DNA from: Theocolax elegans
Taxonomy: Eukaryota > Arthropoda > Insecta > Hymenoptera > Cerocephalidae
Length of the DNA: 64,000 nucleotides
Direction: 5' to 3'
NCBI GenBank assembly: GCA_026168455.1
Contig: CM047426.1
Coordinates: forward strand, 86,579,986 to 86,643,985
Shown here: in pieces, positions 33,880-46,800 of the stretch
How the letters are laid out: every line of letters starts with the position of its first letter
Numbering within the stretch: position 1 is the stretch's first letter
Translations under genes and position numbers: made by a program
Notes under the pieces: model-generated
The model's input: the letters and a program-made list of their open reading frames with translations, nothing else
What the model was told of the DNA's origin: nothing
The model's database searches: none

Positions 33880-34880
33880 AGTATTCGTAAGGAATCTCAT
33901 ATACGTGATTCAAGCAACTTTTTTTTTCCTTTTAACCTACAGTAATTTTGAATTTCACTGGATGCACGTATACGGCTCTGGAATTATACTACTGACATAA
34001 ATTAACTAGTTAATGAAGCTAATTTAAAAGAGATTAGTGGTAGCTTCCATGCGTGAATTGATGATTATTCTAGGGTAACAGTACCTATGGGGTGTCAGGT
34101 GTTCACAGCTTTTAACTCGCTCCTTCTTCGCGTTATAAAATTAATATTTATTTAAGTGCCTGTCGGACTCTTAATTTACAAGCATTTATGTCTAAATTCA
34201 AATTATTATTATCTAGGTAAATTGGTCATTTTCTTTTTTCAAACGCATGGTGACACAAAACTTGTACCATTTATAGAAATTCGTATTTAATATCGTCGTG
34301 AGATGTATTTTAGGATTCCGTAGTTTATTAACGTAACGTATATTAATATACAAATAGAGAAAATGTTGTTTATTGGCCTTTGTTTAATTGAATGCATATT
34401 GATGAAATAAAATTGATTTCGGGACTTCAGGAAATATTTTTAAGTTGCGATGATAGTTTTATACTACAATTTTTTAGCATATTGTATTGAGAGAGATTGG
34501 AAATTATATTAAAAAAAAAAAAACAGAAAACTTTGAACTTTACTAAAAGTGGTATTTCGTTTATAAGAGTTAACGTTATAAATCTAACGTAGGAAAGGAG
34601 TGAAGAAAGTCACCTAAATCATCCTAAACATATTCATTATAATACGTTAATTATTCAGCATTAATAATTTTCGAGTAGGTATGTAATGTATGTACAAAAA
34701 ATAAATAATTGTGCAACAACTATCAAAAGAGTTGGATGAAATTACGATGAACACTTACCATCATGTAACCAGAACGTGTTTTACAAAATTTATCGTATAT
34801 CAACTCTCTTGTAACATCATTCATCAATGAAACTCTGAGTTGTTTTTTTTTGGTTCATCAAACGAGCCATCAATTTGCCT
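33880..34880. other. AT-rich non-coding stretch
   Basis: Nothing gene-like is seen. It contains an A-run near 34511-34522. Confidence 0.6.
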
Positions 34881-35400
34881 CGATATATAACGAATCGAAA
34901 ATCTTCTTTAAGTCGTTTAACGTCAAATAAACAGGCTCGCATAGAAGAGGTTATGCACTTCCGAGAGAGGAAAACTCGTTATTTTTCTCTCTCGAGACGC
35001 AACGAGAGTAAGAGGCTTGGCTCGAAAACGAAAACGAGGCGCAAAAAAGGGTAGACGCTAAATCGCGTCTAAGTTAAGTACTCGACGAAGAAAGTTACGC
35101 GAACGCTACCAGGCCCTTTTCCTATAGGTATATATGTATATGTATGTACAAAGGCTTCTTTTGCACGCGTAGGTATATAATAGCCAAGCGCGCGGATCCT
35201 CTCGCTGAATATATATTAATGCTTATGGTTTTTTTCTTCTCCTCTTCTTTCTTCTTATTTTTCTTATTATTCTTCTTTGGTTCTCTTTCTACCGACCGGT
35301 CGTCGTTGTTAGGTAATAGCTGGTTTCGAATAAACGCAAAGCTCAGACACATTTGTCGGAGCGTTGCCCGGTAGCCCCCCCTCAACTCTATATACTTTAA
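34880..35400. other. CpG-rich patch with TTC/TCT-rich tract
   Basis: CpG-richer sequence with a long pyrimidine-rich tract (35229-35298). Open frames on both strands reflect the low-complexity tract. No exon can be supported. Confidence 0.35.
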
Positions 35401-36110
35401 TCGCCACGATAGAGAAATTAAATAATTATCTTTCGAGTGAATTAGTTTTGGTTGCCGTAATAATTTCTTGTATGGTCAGTTTAGAAATTGTTTTACCCTG
35501 ATGAGACTTTGAGTCTACGCGTGAAAGGTCATAATTATACCGGGCCGACGATTTCATTTTTGAGATTGGCTTAATAACTGTCTGTCGTGTTGGCATGCGT
35601 TTTATATATACATACATAGTTAATTGATCGCTTTTCAAGAATTGCAGTACAGTGTAAGGTTGGCTAATACCAGTTTTGGATCTGGTTTGCAAAAAATCTT
35701 TCACTTTGCAAACAGCTGAGCGATATTAAGAAATCGGGCACGCGTTGCTTACTGCACTCGGTTCGATATACATCCATTTTTTCCAATTCATTTTTTGCAA
35801 TTGTGGAATTACCGTTGCCAATATAAATATAAATTACGTAAAATACAAGATTCCTAAATTATAATTGTTAATCGCAATTGAAAAGACGAGAAAATTTTGA
35901 ACGTAAGATTCGCGAGAAAAAGGTATACTTACTTTCGAAAACTGTATTATTGATCGCGTCTAGATAGTACTTATTTCAAAATAAGATCTGAACATTTCTC
36001 GCGAAAAGCAAGTATCGAACGAGATCCATTGTTCACCGATCATGCCAAATATCTTTCAACTTTTTTTTCACCTTTCGTTTATGCAAAGCTTTTAGTTAGA
36101 TTGACATTTT
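35400..36110. other. Non-coding, AT-rich
   Basis: A 92-codon minus frame (35426-35704) has an unbiased composition but no recognised domain and no splice or poly(A) context. It is not accepted as a gene. Confidence 0.5.
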
Positions 36111-36179
36111 ATTGGCGAAAAAAGGGTTTACAGTCTAATGCACAGTAATAAGCGCTTGCTCGCGCGCGCGCTCTTTCCA

Positions 36180-36193
36180 GAGGGGGGGGGGGG
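36180..36193. repeat. Poly-G run
   Basis: Twelve consecutive G after AG, in a G/A-rich context. Unusual in AT-rich DNA. Confidence 0.9.
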
Positions 36194-36474
36194 CGAGGAG
36201 AGAGGGAGAATGAGAGAGATAGCCATAATTTTTTTAGTGAGCAATAAAACTCGACGGCCAATGAAAGTACAAGTATGGCACAGAACGGAGAAAAATAAAC
36301 ATTAGAAACGTCATTATTCATTCCGCGGTGCAACGAGACTCGTTATTATGGGCCGCTTGCTCGATCATTACTTTGTATATTAAATTACAAGATCCACGCG
36401 CGAAAATTGCCGGTCTAACCCAAGCCCCAGCGATCTAACGGACAACATTCTTTCTTTCTCTTTCTCTCTGCCTA

Positions 36475-36496
36475 TACACACACACACACACACACA
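36475..36496. repeat. (AC)n microsatellite
   Basis: A perfect AC run of about 22 bp. Confidence 0.9.
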
Positions 36497-36860
36497 AGTG
36501 CGCGTACATACAGACACATACGTGTGCGCGTCTCAATTTTTCGCGTAAACATCTCCATCTCTATCTCTCCCACTTCGGTATTCCTAAGGCTTTAACGTGT
36601 GCACACCGAAAGCCACGGAAACACATTTATCTTTCCACACCACGAGCGATGTGAGAATTTTGCGTTCGAGCTCTCGTTCAAAGATCAAGCTCGCGTGGAG
36701 AAAGCGCGAGAAGAAGAGGATACGTAAGAGAGGACTAACGTCGAAAGCCAAGAATTAGCGCGGGGGAGAAGTTACGGGTCACGGTTCGCCTCGGTCAGAG
36801 TCGTTGCACCCCTCGATCCCCTTCTCGATCCTTAGCCTCACGGCGATGTACAACAATTTT

Positions 36861-38955
36861 ATTTATCGCCACCTCAAATGGCAAAGGGCCCATCTATACA
36901 TATATATATATATACGTTTACTAAACGAAACAGCTGATAATGACGGGTCAGTACCGCGGTGCAATCAGCGTGACACCAACACCTCTTCACTATCGCACTT
37001 GCACTGTTTTTTATTTTTCATTTTTTCGTATAATCTTAGTAGTGCGTAGAACTTCCCTAAAGTAACAATTGCTTTGAAAATATCTCTCTTTTGTATGTAC
37101 ATATTGTATACGAATAGTTGGGCTAATAGTTTTCACCTCTGACTATCGCTATCTTAGCTCAGGACAATGTACGACAAAAAATATCTAAAAAGGATTTATG
37201 ATACATTCTTTCGGTACTTAAAAAAAACATCGATCATTATTTCTTAGGATGATTCACTAAAATCTTTTTTCGAAGTATAAATTATACCTTACATAATATT
37301 TTTTTTAATTTTATCACTCCGAAAGTCTGATACAAACTCCTATTAATTGACGCAGTCAAGCGAATTAATAAACGAGACTCGTAAAGGATAAATGCCAAAT
37401 TGGCACTAAGGACTTTCCGATTAAATATTCTACGAAATTCCAATCGATCTAAGTGAGCTTGTTAAAGATGTCAGGCTGATAAGGTAACCGACAATTGATA
37501 TGGAGAACAACGTGAAAATCCTGCATGGAAAAAGAGTCAACGAGAGAAAGAGAGAAAGAAAAACGCTCTCACAACGAGCAATTAAAAGCCGCGTGTGATT
37601 TACAAGGCCCTTATCGATGCTTCGCAAATGTGTCAAAGGTGGTGACGGTGCTTGGTGTCCATTATCAGTTGCGGCATCTCCGATCGACGCTTCTCTTGCA
37701 GAAAAGTGTGTATGAGGTCGCGGACACGAACACCTTATCGTCCGTCCATATCAACACGTAAGCACGCGCCTTCTCTTGTCTTTTTTTCCGGTTACGCTTG
37801 ATTCGAGATTCGCGCACTTTTCGACTTTTAATCTTAACGATGGTTATCGTTTGCTCAGACCGGAGTATACTCCTCCTTCCTGCTTGACTTTTAAATACCA
37901 GTATCATTATTTTCAAAATCTCACACGATTGTTATGAGATATTATTGCCGAAAGAAGAAAAAAGTAATCTAAGAGTGACATCGTTACATTAAATGTTTAC
38001 GTTGCTTAATGAAAGACGACAACCGACATATATGTACATATGCGTATTTGGACATTTAAAACAGGAAAAACAAAAAAGTTTTGTCGCGCATTTCAACAAT
38101 GTTTCGTGTTATCACATTATATCAAAGCCTGTCAAGTTTTGAATTTCATGAGATTTATAATTAATTGTTTACGTTTCTTATCGTCCATAAACAATTAAAA
38201 TTAGTACGTGCCATTCATTCTGACATAATTAAACTATATATCAAACGAGTAAAGTAATTTCGTCGTGGGTATTTTCAATTTCTACTTCATACATCAATTC
38301 CAATAATTTAAATTACCTATTGTATCATACCCAATTTTAAATCACAATTGATCTATTACTTGATACGGTTGTCTAAATGTTTTGTACAACCAAAATTGTT
38401 AATTATTATTATTTATATTAAAAAATTATCAATTATATTGGATACTAAATAAATTTATTATACGGTATATGGAGAGAAATGTTTTATATCAAAATTATAA
38501 TATTGTTTACTTAATAAATATAAAGACTATCACTATAAATAAAATGATAATAAAATAAATTTTTATAACAACTAGTAAAGTTTACTAATTCGTGCCTTCA
38601 TTACTAAAGTATACATCAGCAATTTTTAATAGATTATTTTTTTAGTATACGTAAAAGGTAGAATCTGCATTCGTGTAAATATGATAAAAAAATACGTCAT
38701 GTGATAATAAGTGAAAAAATTACTGTTATGAAAAAGTGTACTGAGTAAATAATAATTATTACATAAAGAAATTAAATTATTGGTATATATGTATTAGATC
38801 TGTAAAAAATTCATAAATGATCCCTATCAAGATTCCGCTGATACCTATTAGTTATAATAATACATCTAACTATCCCTTTGATAGACTTTATCAATCAAAA
38901 ATTCATTTATCTAAACCAAAAATCAAGTTTCCAGAATTTTTCCAACTTATCAATA
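36861..38955. other. Non-coding; CpG patch then AT desert
   Basis: 37430-37880 is CpG-richer with overlapping unrecognised frames. 37920-38950 is a strong AT desert. No gene is supported. Confidence 0.5.
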
Positions 38956-38960
38956 AAATT

Positions 38961-39619
38961 ACTTACTAGGAGAGTGTCAAACCTATGGAAAACAGATCTT
39001 TACCAAACTCTAGACTATATTTTCTACTATAAAAATATAAAGAAAGCCGGAGCTACAGATTCTAACGCTCTATTCTATGATAGATACAAGCAAAAAACGA
39101 TAAATTTCACCAAAAATACTCTTAAATTTGATTGCTTTTAACTCGGTAACGGGTAAGATGTACATTCAAACCAAAGTTCAAATATTATATATTATTATAA
39201 TTGTTTATTTAAAGAAAAGAAACTCAAATATCTTAATTTGGTCATAAGTTATGGAAGAAATAAGAGTTAGACGACATTTTACCGAAAATTAAGAATTCTA
39301 ATTAATTGATTTTTTTAGGCCAAAATTTAGCCTAATTCTTATTTCTTCCATAAGTTTTGACCAAAATAAAATATATGAGCTTCCTTTTTTTCAATATATA
39401 TCCACTCGATCTCAGCTTTCTTTTGAATTTTAATTTAATTTAATGTACATCTTAATTGTTTCCAAGTTATTAAATTTTTCATTTTTTGCAAATATATATC
39501 GTAAAAAAGAGCGTTAGAGTCCGTAGCTTCGGCTTCCTTCATATTTTTATAGTAGAAAATATATATCCTCGAGTTTGATAAAGATCCATTTCCCACAGGT
39601 GTGACACTCTCTTATAAGT
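38961..39619. mobile_element. Foldback (palindromic) element 2, intact
   Basis: 659 bp made of two inverted arms (38961-39269 and 39333-39619) around a 63-bp spacer. It shares architecture and sequence blocks with element 1: termini ACTYAYAAGRAG-like, then GGGAAAYGGATC, then TTTTCTAMTATAAARATAT, AAGCC, and a block resembling CTAACGCTC. The interiors of the two elements differ more than the ends. It has no coding capacity; the frame at 38878-39141 is a by-product of the left arm. No obvious target-site duplication is seen. The intact hairpin would give a long, imperfect double-stranded RNA if transcribed. Confidence 0.78.
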
Positions 39620-39629
39620 AGAAAACAAT

Positions 39630-41710
39630 GCCCATCAGAAGGGCATTTTAATGTTTAAATATTTAATCAATATGTGTCTCCTAAATAAAAACCTCTCGCG
39701 ACAATTATATACATGCATGTATAAAAAATCCGCATTAACGCATTAGTATGAATAATGTAGCATATGAGTATAATTGAGAAAATTGTCCACTGAAAATAAA
39801 GAGGGAAAAGTACTTTTCCATAGTGATTCCCTTGCATGTCCATAGCCCACATACACACAATACGAGGAAATATCGTGTATGGAGAAAGTCCTGACGGTTT
39901 CTTACGCATAGAGTTAAGAAGACTTTCGAAGGAAGAGTCAAAGCCGAGAGCTGTCGAAGATACGAGTCAACGAAGAGCAAGGAAGAAGAAGCTGCCTGGC
40001 CTTGACTCGCTGCAGCCTCTTTATCGCGGCTGCCGCAAGATGCAGCCATCGCGATGCAGATACGCGTGTGTATGTGTATTCCTCTTTTTTGATTCTCTCT
40101 TTCGAGGAGGAGCGAGCGAGAACAGAATTAGCTTACGCGCTCTTCTGATAATAATCTCTCCCGCTCCCCTTCCTTTTCTCTCGTTTTAACGCAAACGCTC
40201 GGCGATAAACAGCGGTTCAGGTGAAAAAATTCATTTCGCACTCCGTATACTCCATTTGATACGCCAAGATTCGAGCTTGATTCTCTCTTTCAAATTATCC
40301 TTACAATTTTTCAATACAACAATTATGTATAATAAGACATACTGGAACGAATGTTGTTTACTTTTGGACATCATCGGATTTGGCCAAAATAGATTAATAT
40401 TAACTATATGAACAATCGGACTATTATAGGTAACCGTTAGAGATAGTAATGTATAATTTAACAAGTTTTGAACCCCTAATATTTGGTCATTAAAAAATGT
40501 TTTCAATTCTTCAGTGTAGCGTTCAGCTGCCAACTAAGTCTAGACGCTAATGCACAATGTCAGTCATTTGTGCTTGAAACATTTTAGAGCGCAAACAAAA
40601 ATTTGGCAAGCTACGCTTCTCTTATACAAACAGAAAGACTAAATTTTCAACACAAAGCATTGTTGGAATAAGTGAATAGTATTGTTGTATTTTGTTTTAG
40701 AACCCTTGCGCGCGAACACACGCACACATACTCATGCACACAAACACACGTATCAGTTACACTTATCAATTAGAAAATATATTCATTGTTATTTTAAATA
40801 TGACTTAACGACGCGTTTAGGATGAGTTAATTGCAGATTTCTGCGGTATGCGCGTGTTTCACTGGCAACTGTAGAAAACAAGCATGAGTAATTTGCAATT
40901 TAAATGTCTTTGACCGTTTTCTAAAAGTAACAGCACATCGCATAATTATGACACAAAAATAATTATGAATACATACCTTTTTAAAAATAATCGAATTACA
41001 TAATTATAGACGGAAATGAATTTTGTTAAGTTATAAATGAACAATTAAATCATTTAATATCTAGTATATTACAACTAGAAACATTTATTGAGTAATTATT
41101 AGTGATCGAGTTCAATTTCGGAAAAATTATAATGACATCGAAATATTCCATCGATTCCTCGAGTGCAATGAAGAAAATGTAAAAGTAGACTAGATATAAA
41201 GTTGTAAATGTAATTGTAAGCCATAAAAAAATAATAAGTACACTAAAATACGGTTCTCATATAATAATGATAAAATAAAGATTAATTTTTCATAATTTTC
41301 GTACAATGCATAATTCTTATTATTTTACTAAAACTTACAAGAAATATTTGTAATAATAATCAATTAATATCCCATTGAAAAATGTACTGATAACTACATT
41401 GAATTATATAAATGAAATCATAAGTGTGATTAATAAATAAAAAAAAGGAACTAAATATAGTGTTACAGCGTCCAATCTTTGGGTTGATGGAACCATCATC
41501 CCCTATCCAATGATCATTCCGCGCGATGTTAGACACAGGTATTAGTAATACAGGAAGAGGAGTATAGAAGACTAGGAAGACAATATCCTTCAATGAATAA
41601 GGCAGAGAGATAAAGGCATTACATAGGTGTACAGCGACGTCGAACGGTGGCACGCGGCGGCGACAACGCAAAAAGGAAAAGTTCGGGGACCTGCAAGATC
41701 TGATGGAGAA
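39630..41710. other. Non-coding; CpG patch then AT-rich DNA
   Basis: 39830-40230 is CpG-rich with overlapping frames on both strands, none recognisable. 40240-41620 is AT-rich with a short CA-rich stretch (40713-40750). No gene is supported. Confidence 0.5.
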
Positions 41711-41715
41711 AATAT

Positions 41716-41716
<1 letters not shown>

Positions 41717-41778
<62 letters not shown>
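41717..41778. repeat. (CT)31 microsatellite
   Basis: The longest perfect simple repeat in the window, about 62 bp. It creates open frames on both strands (Leu-Ser or Arg-Glu repeats) that are not genes. Likely polymorphic. Confidence 0.97.
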
Positions 41779-41782
<4 letters not shown>

Positions 41783-42319
41783 TTCTCGTGCGCGCGCGTC
41801 AGTTTCCTCTAATAATAGAGCAGACGGAGCATCCGGCGTATCCAGATGAAAATGCCACCTGGGAGAAAGAGCCAAGGTTAAAGAGCCTACACTCTCACGA
41901 CGATATAACAGCGCGCGTGCTCGAGTACTCTCGTATCGTGCCTCTAATGTACACACGTCGAATGTTATAAGTACAGTATCTCTCTGCGATGCATATGTGA
42001 AAGTCCTTAATTTCGAGGTTTTTCGAGCGAGAGAAAGAACCCGGGTTTATACGAATTTAGACGATAGTTTATCGTGTTTTCTTCGATTTCTATATCGATT
42101 GATATGTTTGTGCCACGCGAGCCTAATAGGCTTTGATTGTTATACACCGAGCTAAGAGATCCTTTAGTGCAAAAAATGGTGCACGTTAATAAATGGTTCT
42201 ATTTTACTTTCCTTACGAAATTTTCTACAGGGAGCCTTGAATAAAAATTATAATGGCAGCATGGAACATTTCTAAAACAGGTACTCACAAAACGTACAGA
42301 AGCGCCTCGTCTGGGCAAA

Positions 42320-42640
42320 ATATAATCCAGCATGGTAAGAAATTGTCAATCTGATTCTCAATTTTTATATGAAATTCTAGACAAAAATTATATAACCCCG
42401 CATATGCCAGCTATTTAACCTAAACATTTACAAAATCTTTATTCATTAGTAAGTATACCAAATCGTACACTAAAAATGTTTTGGTACAGAAGTCGTGTTA
42501 AAATATGTAATCATTGGCTTTCTGATGGTTGATTTGTAGTATACATAGAATTAGCAAAGACAGTTACCAGTGTTAGTAAAATTATTACTCCAAAATTATT
42601 AAAATTATTACGCTCCAAAATCAGAGAAGAAATACAACGC
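42320..42640 (+). repeat. Diverged dispersed repeat, copy B
   Basis: The first part (42325-42405) matches the reverse complement of 51120-51210, for example AATCTGATTCTCA and the CCAGCATGGTAA word. The second part (42490-42640) matches copy A at 8855-8985. It contains its own short tandem duplication around AAAATTATTAC. It therefore links the other two partial copies into one family. It is non-coding, with unclear ends. Confidence 0.55.
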
Positions 42641-42649
42641 ATATTGCAT

Positions 42650-44980
42650 GCCTGTAAAACATAATATTCGGTGAAAACTCATCAGAAGAGTGACTTCGTA
42701 AAATGAAAATTATATGTCAATAGTAAGTGTACTGTGACGAAAGCACCGTGTTACGCGGCTTATATTTGTAAATTCAGCATTATGATTTGCGTATCAAGTA
42801 CAGATAGACGTCATTTCCCGTTAACGGATCTCATGCCAGCCAGAGCGATACTTTTGATCTAAGATTATTATTAAAATTAAGTACTAATTAACATGAAATA
42901 ATTATAAACCTGAAAATGTGTACCATTCTAAAAGCAACATAATTTTTCTTATATACGTTAGTAAGCTTCAAACATGAAAAATTTATATTTCGATAATACG
43001 AACAATAATTTAAATTGCCTGAAAACTTGTAACTATTAAGACATATCCCTTTCGCCATAGTCTAATCCACGTTTCTTAACAATTAAGCAATATCCTCTGC
43101 CTCAATGAATCTCTATTCGCGGTATATCTGTTTCTTTTTCAACGAAATATAGTAAGACGTATCTTTTACGGCTAGATTACAAGTTTATTTGAATATAATA
43201 ATACATTATTATTTATGTATATATTGTCATGTAAATATTTTCAGGAACCATTCCACTTGTTGAGAATTTGCTATTTACGTATCTGCAATCTACAGATAGA
43301 ACCGTGAAAAATTAGATATGCTTCGAGAAAGCTGAAAGTTAATGAAGAAAATAGGTAGACTATCCCAACAGCAGTATGTTCGATAAAAAGTCAATGTAAC
43401 GAATGTTATTCTGTTATAATAATGAAATCCACCCAAGCTAAATATAAAATAATGTGTGTCATTTTGTTATTTTTCTCATTTCATTAAAAGTGTTTTCCCA
43501 GGTTATCGAGAACAATTGCGTTTCGTTTTGAGATAATTATTAAATTTGAAATTATCACAAATTTATTATATTCAATTAAACGTGATTAAAATATATTAAA
43601 TACCTCTTTGACGGCATTATTCTGAAATATATAGTACACAGCGAAATTAATAGAACTTTGTAAAAACTTTTAATTACTAAGAGAGTAGCAGTGAGTCTTG
43701 GTTTTCATAATGTCTTACGCATATGAAAAATACCTTTGCACATAGGGAAATGTATTTCAAAAGAATATTCAAAACTATATATACGTATATATACGAATCG
43801 TAGACGTATTCGGATGAGTGAAATTATCGTTTTGTACAATTTAAATAATACAGTAAGTAACTGCATATTATATTAAGTTATTAATGCAGTTACTAATTTC
43901 AACATTATGAACGAACGAAAGTTATTGCTTCCTGAAAGGAAAACTATTGTGGCGACAAAGGAATTTCGAGTTTTCATCGTCGAGCTGTACTAACCTAAAA
44001 TTACTGTGAATTATATCCTTCAAGAGTAAGAGTGATAGTGTGCGATTTAATTCCAAATCTTAATAACACATTGTGGAAGAATGTATTTTCGATTTTTTTT
44101 TTAAATCTACTAGCATTTATCTCCAAACAGCGTGAACGAATAATCCACTAATATGCATTTAATTTTACATCAATTTAATTAGCATGACACTCGTTAAAAT
44201 AACGGTATAAGTATAAAAAATATTATCCAATTTATAAATCGCTTAATAACTATATATATGTGCTTTTGTTATACCATTATGCGTCTATTTATGAAAATTA
44301 GTCAAATATTTGCCTGGATATTGAGCAGATACTTGGTTTTTATTTAAACTAGACTAATTTTATCTCGAGTTGAATCAATTAAGATCAAAGTGCAAAGTAA
44401 TTGCGTCACTATATATACGCGGTTGAAAAGGTCAGGAAGCGCCCGTAGAAAATGTAAAATTATTGCGCTTGTTGTTTTCAACTTTCTCTCCTAGCTCCAT
44501 TATTCAACCCAAGTGCTGCTAAAGAAAATGGATAAACAAAGAGGAAATAAAAATCAAGTAATTTATAACTTCGTGCTCTTAAATTTTCTTCGCTCAAAAA
44601 TACCAAAAATCACTTTCTCTATAGACGTCGAGCTCTAACAAATACAAACATTATCGCACATGTTTAAATTTGCTCAAAGGGTTAAACATAGTTGGTATGC
44701 TTCGTATACACGCATCTATACCCGCAAATGTGTATGTTTGTATGTATTACAATGGTTTACGTACAACATTCATGCAAGCGATTTAAAATACGCATTTTGG
44801 CAATTTAAACAATTACGATAATTTTAATCTTAACTCATTTATCAATTTATATTAGATTATGTTACTTATTAATACGTTTAAAAAAATATAGGAAAAAATA
44901 ATGTACATATACCTTATACTTATTAAAGGTATTCTCTAAAGAAAGAGTAAAAAATGTTTAAAATTTATAATTAACTATAG
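42650..44980. other. AT desert
   Basis: Over 2 kb of AT-rich sequence with no supportable gene, splice pair or structured repeat. Confidence 0.6.
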
Positions 44981-44999
44981 TCGGCTGTCTGAATTGCTC

Positions 45000-45500
45000 G
45001 CAGAACACTATCTTCATTCCCGTCCCATGAGGAGTTCTCGCATATATACCCGACATAATGCGCAGCAGATCCAAAATTCCGCTACAGGGTTAAAGGCTCC
45101 CGGTATTATCGCGCGAACACTCGCGCTTATACTTACCTATGGACTTGTGTGTATTCGACAAAACAGCTCGACCTCTCGAGGTTCCGCGGCCAGAATCCAG
45201 AAAGAGAAGGAGAGAGAGAGAGAGAGAGCAAGAGCGAGGCCCGTTTGCCCGTCCTCGACCCGAGCGGAGGCTCGCCTTCTCGAGGTTGTCGTGTGCGCCT
45301 CTCCGCTCAATTTTCTCTTTCCTTTTTTTCTCGACCCTCTTTCCTCTCTTTCTTTCCTTACCTCCTCTCGCTCTCTCCCTCTCCACACCTTTCTCTGCCG
45401 CTTGCCCTACTCTTTTACGCTCGGCACGTCTGTCTTTAAACTTCTTTCTGTATCATAGTGTTTTACCCCTTCTGTATATAGGTACTTGCTAGTTCTCCTT
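45000..45500. other. CT-rich / CpG-rich low-complexity patch
   Basis: Contains an (AG)9 run (45211-45228) and a long pyrimidine-rich tract (45300-45400). Five overlapping frames on both strands arise from this low complexity. A minus-strand TAG|GTAAGT donor-like word at 45136 has no matching exon. No gene is supported. Confidence 0.45.
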
Positions 45501-45509
45501 TTCTCGCTC

Positions 45510-46370
45510 TATTTCTTTCTTATCTCTCGAGCATACACGTACATCTCGATTTTCATTTGTTTTCGGTTATTCTTCCTACTGATACACTCACTGTATAATA
45601 AATTATTTGATCAATCAAAATAATGGTGGGTTACACGTAAATATCAAGAGAAAATCGATTTTTAAATATATTTTTTTAAGTAATATAATTATTGCATTAA
45701 TAAATATAAATGTTGTCGAAAAGTGGATGTTAATTAACGTAGAATTCGATAAACCTACTATTCTTTTGTAATGTGGCTCATTGTTCAAATGATTTGAAAT
45801 AAACATAAATAGTGTACATTGAAAATTGATAAAAATTGTAGTAAATTATAAAACAAGTAATATGAAATAAAATTTAATCGATCAAATCTAATATTAAGTA
45901 ATTAATATAATTTTAATTTTCAGAAAAATTTATTGACAGGAATTCGATAAATTGTTTCAGTAAATATTTCTTTTTAGTTATAAGTGACGAATTTATCGAA
46001 GAAGCATTCCAATCCAATTACCGCGTAATTCAATAAAATCGACGATTCCAGATATTCGAATCACCAAATTCGTTCCGGTGTGATGCAGTCGATGAATATT
46101 TATTTACATTATTATTGTCATTAATGTTAGTGCAAGCTGAATGATACTCTGCCATACACCAAGTGATTACGATCATTCAGATATATATTAGCCATATTTT
46201 TTGTTAGTTCGCGCACACAATTGTGGTGCAAAGAATCATATGCTATTTGGTCGAGTCCACTCGCAGTTTGGACAAAAAGGAAAAAACTGTTCAGTCTGGA
46301 ATCTTAGGCCATACAAATAATCCTCTATATACGTAATATACATACGGCTTTTCATCCATTTCTTTTTTTT
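45510..46370. other. AT-rich non-coding stretch
   Basis: Nothing gene-like is seen. Confidence 0.6.
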
Positions 46371-46379
46371 CTCCCGGTT

Positions 46380-46800
46380 CCATGGTACTCGGGAGCAGTC
46401 AGCAGAAGCAGAACGATCCCTCCGTACAGTTGTATCCCTGTCTCTCTCTCACCCCTATACCGACCGCGAGCATACACATATATATATCTATATGTATACA
46501 ATATATATACTCGCTGGCGTGTGCGCGCGCGCGTCTCGCTCTAGCGCGCTCGGGTATCCCCGGCGGCGGCGCTGCCACCGCCGCTACGGAATCGGGAAAC
46601 TTCGGCGTGCCTCTCTCTTACCGCCGTATAGTCCAAGACTCCAGCCAGTCCACCTCGAGCAGCCGAGTGCAACGGGTGTGGTGTATCGCAGCATTACACT
46701 TCGTTTTGTATATATATATATATGTGTGTATACACACATACACCTCTCTCTCTATATATATACCTATATAAACGACCGTCACTCAAAAGTGCGTGAGTCG
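46380..46800 (+). promoter_or_regulatory. Candidate promoter region (GC-rich, TATA box)
   Basis: A GC-rich patch with a CGG/CCG-rich core (46558-46588) and a 20-bp perfect palindrome TATGTGTGTATACACACATA (46721-46740). A TATA box, TATATAAAC, lies at 46765-46773. A start about 30 bp further on (near 46795) would open into a GC-rich leader that ends in a good donor at 47270. No ideal initiator sits at that distance; TCACTC at 46779 is too close. The strand call follows the downstream splice signals. This is inference, because TATA-like words are frequent in AT-rich DNA. Confidence 0.3.

Larger units (their letters stand above)
36120..36860. other. CpG-rich island with purine and CT tracts
   Basis: One of the longest GC-rich patches in the window, containing a G12-13 run and a CA repeat. 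No recognisable coding frame is present. The composition suits a regulatory or promoter-proximal region, but no core promoter is convincing. Confidence 0.3.

Noticed and set aside
41360..41956. 198-codon minus-strand open frame
   Set aside because: Its core is the (CT)31 microsatellite read as Arg-Glu repeats. The flanks show no domain.
45125..45140. Minus-strand TAG|GTAAGT donor
   Set aside because: A perfect six-base donor word is expected many times by chance in 64 kb on two strands. No exon, pyrimidine tract or coding frame supports it.
44994..45492. Several overlapping frames of 96-154 codons on both strands
   Set aside because: All are driven by AG and CT tracts. Simultaneous openness in several frames indicates low complexity, not coding.
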